The position numbers were made by a program, and so were the translations under genes. Under the pieces are notes generated by a model. It saw nothing but the letters and a program-made list of their open reading frames with translations. It was not told the origin of the DNA and did not search any database. Of a stretch of 64,000 nt of DNA, positions 62,646-64,000 are shown in pieces. Source of the DNA: Corynebacterium yudongzhengii (lineage in GTDB: Bacteria > Actinomycetota > Actinomycetes > Mycobacteriales > Mycobacteriaceae); NCBI RefSeq assembly GCF_003065405.1, contig NZ_CP026947.1:1488001-1552000 (forward strand), given 5' to 3'. Each line of letters begins with the position of its first letter. Positions within the stretch are counted from its first letter, which is position 1.

Positions 62646-62974
62646 AAACCCGCTCCGCACTATGCGGCAGCAGAGGGATTCTGGGGCTCTCTTCACCTCC
62701 GCCAGTAGACCAAGACGGCGGTCCCGCAATTCTTTTCAGGCTGATCACCAAGAGGCCAGGAACATTCCCGTAAGAACGCTCAGACGTGTGGGAGATTTCG
62801 CGGTGCCTGACAGCGTGGAATGAGATGTATCGCCGGAGCCTCTGCATCAGGGATGCGTCGGAGTTAGGGATGCTACCGCGTAGCCGGAACCCTACTACCA
62901 ACTCCGCGGACACGCGCTACCACCTACCCCGGATCGGAAAGACAACCCTAAAGCAACGGTCGCCGCTGAAGCCC

Positions 62975-62990
62975 CTATGCCGCGGCATAG
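62975..62990. repeat. Second-family palindrome, perfect 16 bp
   Basis: CTATGCCGCGGCATAG is fully self-complementary. It lies 13 bp before P5. Related but degenerate copies are at 63069-63083 (CTATGCCGTCGCATA), about 63174-63187 and about 63260-63273. Confidence 0.9.
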
Positions 62991-63002
62991 TTCGCAACAC
63001 CA

Positions 63003-63018
63003 TTACGCACGTGCGTAA
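63003..63018. repeat. Palindrome P5
   Basis: Exact core TTACGCACGTGCGTAA. Confidence 0.95.
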
Positions 63019-63107
63019 ACGGGGCGTACCCCAATCCCCGAACGGCATTCGCGATGAAGTCCCGACCACTATGCCGTCGCATACTCTTACTGGAAACGTT
63101 TCGCATT

Positions 63108-63123
63108 TTACGCACGTGCGTAA
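63108..63123. repeat. Palindrome P6
   Basis: Exact core; the left context ACTGGAAACG..CGCATT recurs before P8. Confidence 0.95.
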
Positions 63124-63199
63124 TGACGACACCCGAAATTAAGGCGCGAGAAAAGCTCCTAGGATCTAACCCACCATGCCGCGACACAGTCTCCAGAGA

Positions 63200-63215
63200 T
63201 TACGCACGTCCGCAA
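63200..63215. repeat. Palindrome P7 (degenerate)
   Basis: TTACGCACGTCCGCAA, right arm changed at two bases. Confidence 0.8.
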
Positions 63216-63297
63216 AAATCCTCGACACGCCCCAAAGCCACGGTGGTCACCGAAGCCCCCACGCCGTCACATACTCTTGCTGGAAACCCTTTGCATT

Positions 63298-63313
63298 TTA
63301 CGCACGTGCGTAA
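63298..63313. repeat. Palindrome P8
   Basis: Exact core, preceded by GCTGGAAACCCTTTGCATT, much like the sequence before P6. Confidence 0.95.
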
Positions 63314-63330
63314 AACACAGCCGGCCCCTC

Positions 63331-63344
63331 TATGCCATGGCATA
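63331..63344. repeat. Second-family palindrome, last copy
   Basis: TATGCCATGGCATA, a perfect 14-bp palindrome with a different centre (AT instead of GC). Confidence 0.9.
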
Positions 63345-63377
63345 ATCCAGCGCCCCCCGACCCGCACCAAGCACGTA

Positions 63378-63719
63378 CTACACCGCGACGTGCGCCTGTT
63401 TCGAGGCAAGCAACACCATCGCGATCAATAGGACAACCACGGGGAGACTGCCCCACGCGATCAACGAGTCATCCAACACCAAGCAAGCGACACCACCGGC
63501 GAAAAGCGGGATGCTCGACAGCTTCAAGTAACCCGCAGCAGCTTTATGCCCCTTCACCCAGGCTTCGTCGCTCGCCATGAGCTTTTCGGTCCTGATACCA
63601 ACCCACTGGTTTTTCGGAAGCTTTCCCTGCCCCGATCTCACCCCGAGCCAGAGAATAAGCGCGCCAGTCGCCAGCAAGGCCACGGTCATAATGATCGAGT
63701 AAGCGGTCATGGTGGTCAT
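63378..63719 (-). CDS. SdpI-family membrane protein
   Basis: 113 residues, three hydrophobic segments (about 5-25, 68-83, 88-106). The loop LPKNQWVGIRTEKLMASDEAWVKGHKAA is the SdpI signature, seen in immunity proteins against the SdpC toxin and in many uncharacterised relatives. Starts at 63719 or, more probably given the ribosome site AAGGAG, at the first ATG. No SdpC-like toxin gene is visible; the palindrome array begins right after its stop. Confidence 0.85.
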   Translation of the reverse strand: MTTMTAYSIIMTVALLATGALILWLGVRSGQGKLPKNQWVGIRTEKLMASDEAWVKGHKAAAGYLKLSSIPLFAGGVACLVLDDSLIAWGSLPVVVLLIAMVLLASKQAHVAV

Positions 63720-63804
63720 TCTCCTTGCTTCAAAGAGTTCGCCTGAAAAGTTACAATGTTAAAACCTTTTCTTCAGGTTACACACCCCAGCAGCATGAGG
63801 GATG

Positions 63805-64000
63805 TCACTTTTCACCTTTCGCTGCCCATTCGCGCAAATCCCCAAGTAAGGCCATGAAGAAATATACGATAAGGGGGTACAGCAGGGCAGAAATAACGGC
63901 GGCGATTTCCGGAAGTGCAATCGCGGCCGGCACGTACGAGGCATAGAGCACCAACGACGAGTTGTCCATGAATTCCTTGGGCTTTAGCACCTTGTACTTC
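63805..64000 (-). CDS. Partial small membrane protein, N-terminus beyond window end
   Basis: The frame is open to the window edge (KYKVLKPKEFMDNSSLVLYA ... ). Visible: about 65 residues with one or two hydrophobic segments (VPAAIALPEIAAVISALLYPLIVYFFMALLGDL) and a basic end (WAAKGEK). Unrecognised. It precedes the SdpI gene on the same strand with an 85-bp gap that contains an AT-rich stretch (AAAAGTTACAATGTTAAAAC), a possible promoter for sdpI. Confidence 0.55.
   Translation of the reverse strand, partial: KYKVLKPKEFMDNSSLVLYASYVPAAIALPEIAAVISALLYPLIVYFFMALLGDLREWAAKGEK

Larger units (their letters stand above)
61938..63377. other. Gene-poor region with two palindrome families
   Basis: About 1.4 kb, AT-richer than the flanking genes, without a convincing gene: short frames on both strands merely run through the palindromes, which read F-T-H-V-R-K in one frame of either strand. 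It holds eight CACGTG-centred palindromes, several TATGCC..GGCATA palindromes and an imperfect 212-bp tandem duplication. Adjacent to an IS element and to an SdpI-type gene, it has the look of accessory DNA. Confidence 0.75.

Noticed and set aside
62330..63313. Possible CRISPR array
   Set aside because: Spacing between palindromes varies (85, 127, 86, 373, 105, 92, 98 bp), repeats are self-complementary and only 16-20 bp, and no cas gene is near.
62156..63431. Short frames containing repeated F-T-H-V-R-K
   Set aside because: The peptide is just the palindrome read in frame on either strand; no start context or conserved protein around it.

Overview
The window is chromosomal DNA of a high-GC actinobacterium, almost certainly a Corynebacterium. 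Gene order matches what I remember of the C. glutamicum block: argS-lysA upstream of hom; a fused E2-like/E1 2-oxoglutarate dehydrogenase (odhA) followed by an MgtE-N/DUF1003/mrp group; tatB-cseE-sigE next to an O-methyltransferase, glgC and glgA; then gpgS, folP2, a LOG protein, dapE, a dapD paralogue, an AroP-like permease and dapD. A textbook McbR operator lies in front of hom. No database search was possible; family names rest on motifs and remembered relatives.

Layout. 1-9.5 kb: hom (cut by the window start), a three-gene membrane molybdoenzyme operon, two small CBU_0592-type membrane proteins with a TetR regulator, and argS-lysA. 9.5-15.3 kb: lutABC for lactate oxidation, tRNA-Arg(CCG), an orphan muconolactone isomerase, a PspC protein and a divergent MarR/YceI pair. 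15.3-23 kb: a four-gene minus-strand operon, SNF2 helicase, SWIM protein, SbcD-like nuclease, SbcC-like ATPase. 23-35.6 kb: putP, a membrane-anchored HNH nuclease, a DEAD-box helicase, two coupled MFS pumps, a YbjN-type protein, an esterase and hypothetical proteins. 35.7-49.9 kb: odhA and the envelope/glycogen block. 50-60.8 kb: a GH32-like protein lacking key catalytic residues, a methyltransferase, and the gpgS-folP2-LOG-dapE/dapD cluster. 61-64 kb: a decayed IS5-type element, a gene-poor stretch full of palindromes, an SdpI-family protein and a partial membrane protein cut by the window end.

Two repeat systems stand out and I know of no description of either. (1) A hairpin-forming element of about 90-100 bp occurs in about eleven recognisable copies at five intergenic loci (about 1.4-2.0, 12.7-13.1, 26.4-26.8, 39.7-40.2 and 51.6-52.3 kb). 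It has nested inverted repeats and a conserved linker that together make a unit of about 212-220 bp, tandem at two loci. Every gene 3' end facing these loci carries a G-rich tract on its coding strand. (2) At 62.3-63.35 kb eight copies of a CACGTG-centred palindrome (best copy 20 bp, perfect) are interleaved with a second palindrome of the form TATGCC-NN-GGCATA, in about 1.4 kb with no convincing gene. This looks like a protein-binding array.

Functionally the window joins diaminopimelate/lysine synthesis (lysA, dapE, dapD, hom), glycogen metabolism (glgC, glgA) with glucosylglycerate synthesis (gpgS), central carbon flux (odhA, lutABC), envelope stress and protein export (sigE, cseE, tatB) and a DNA-end-processing operon.
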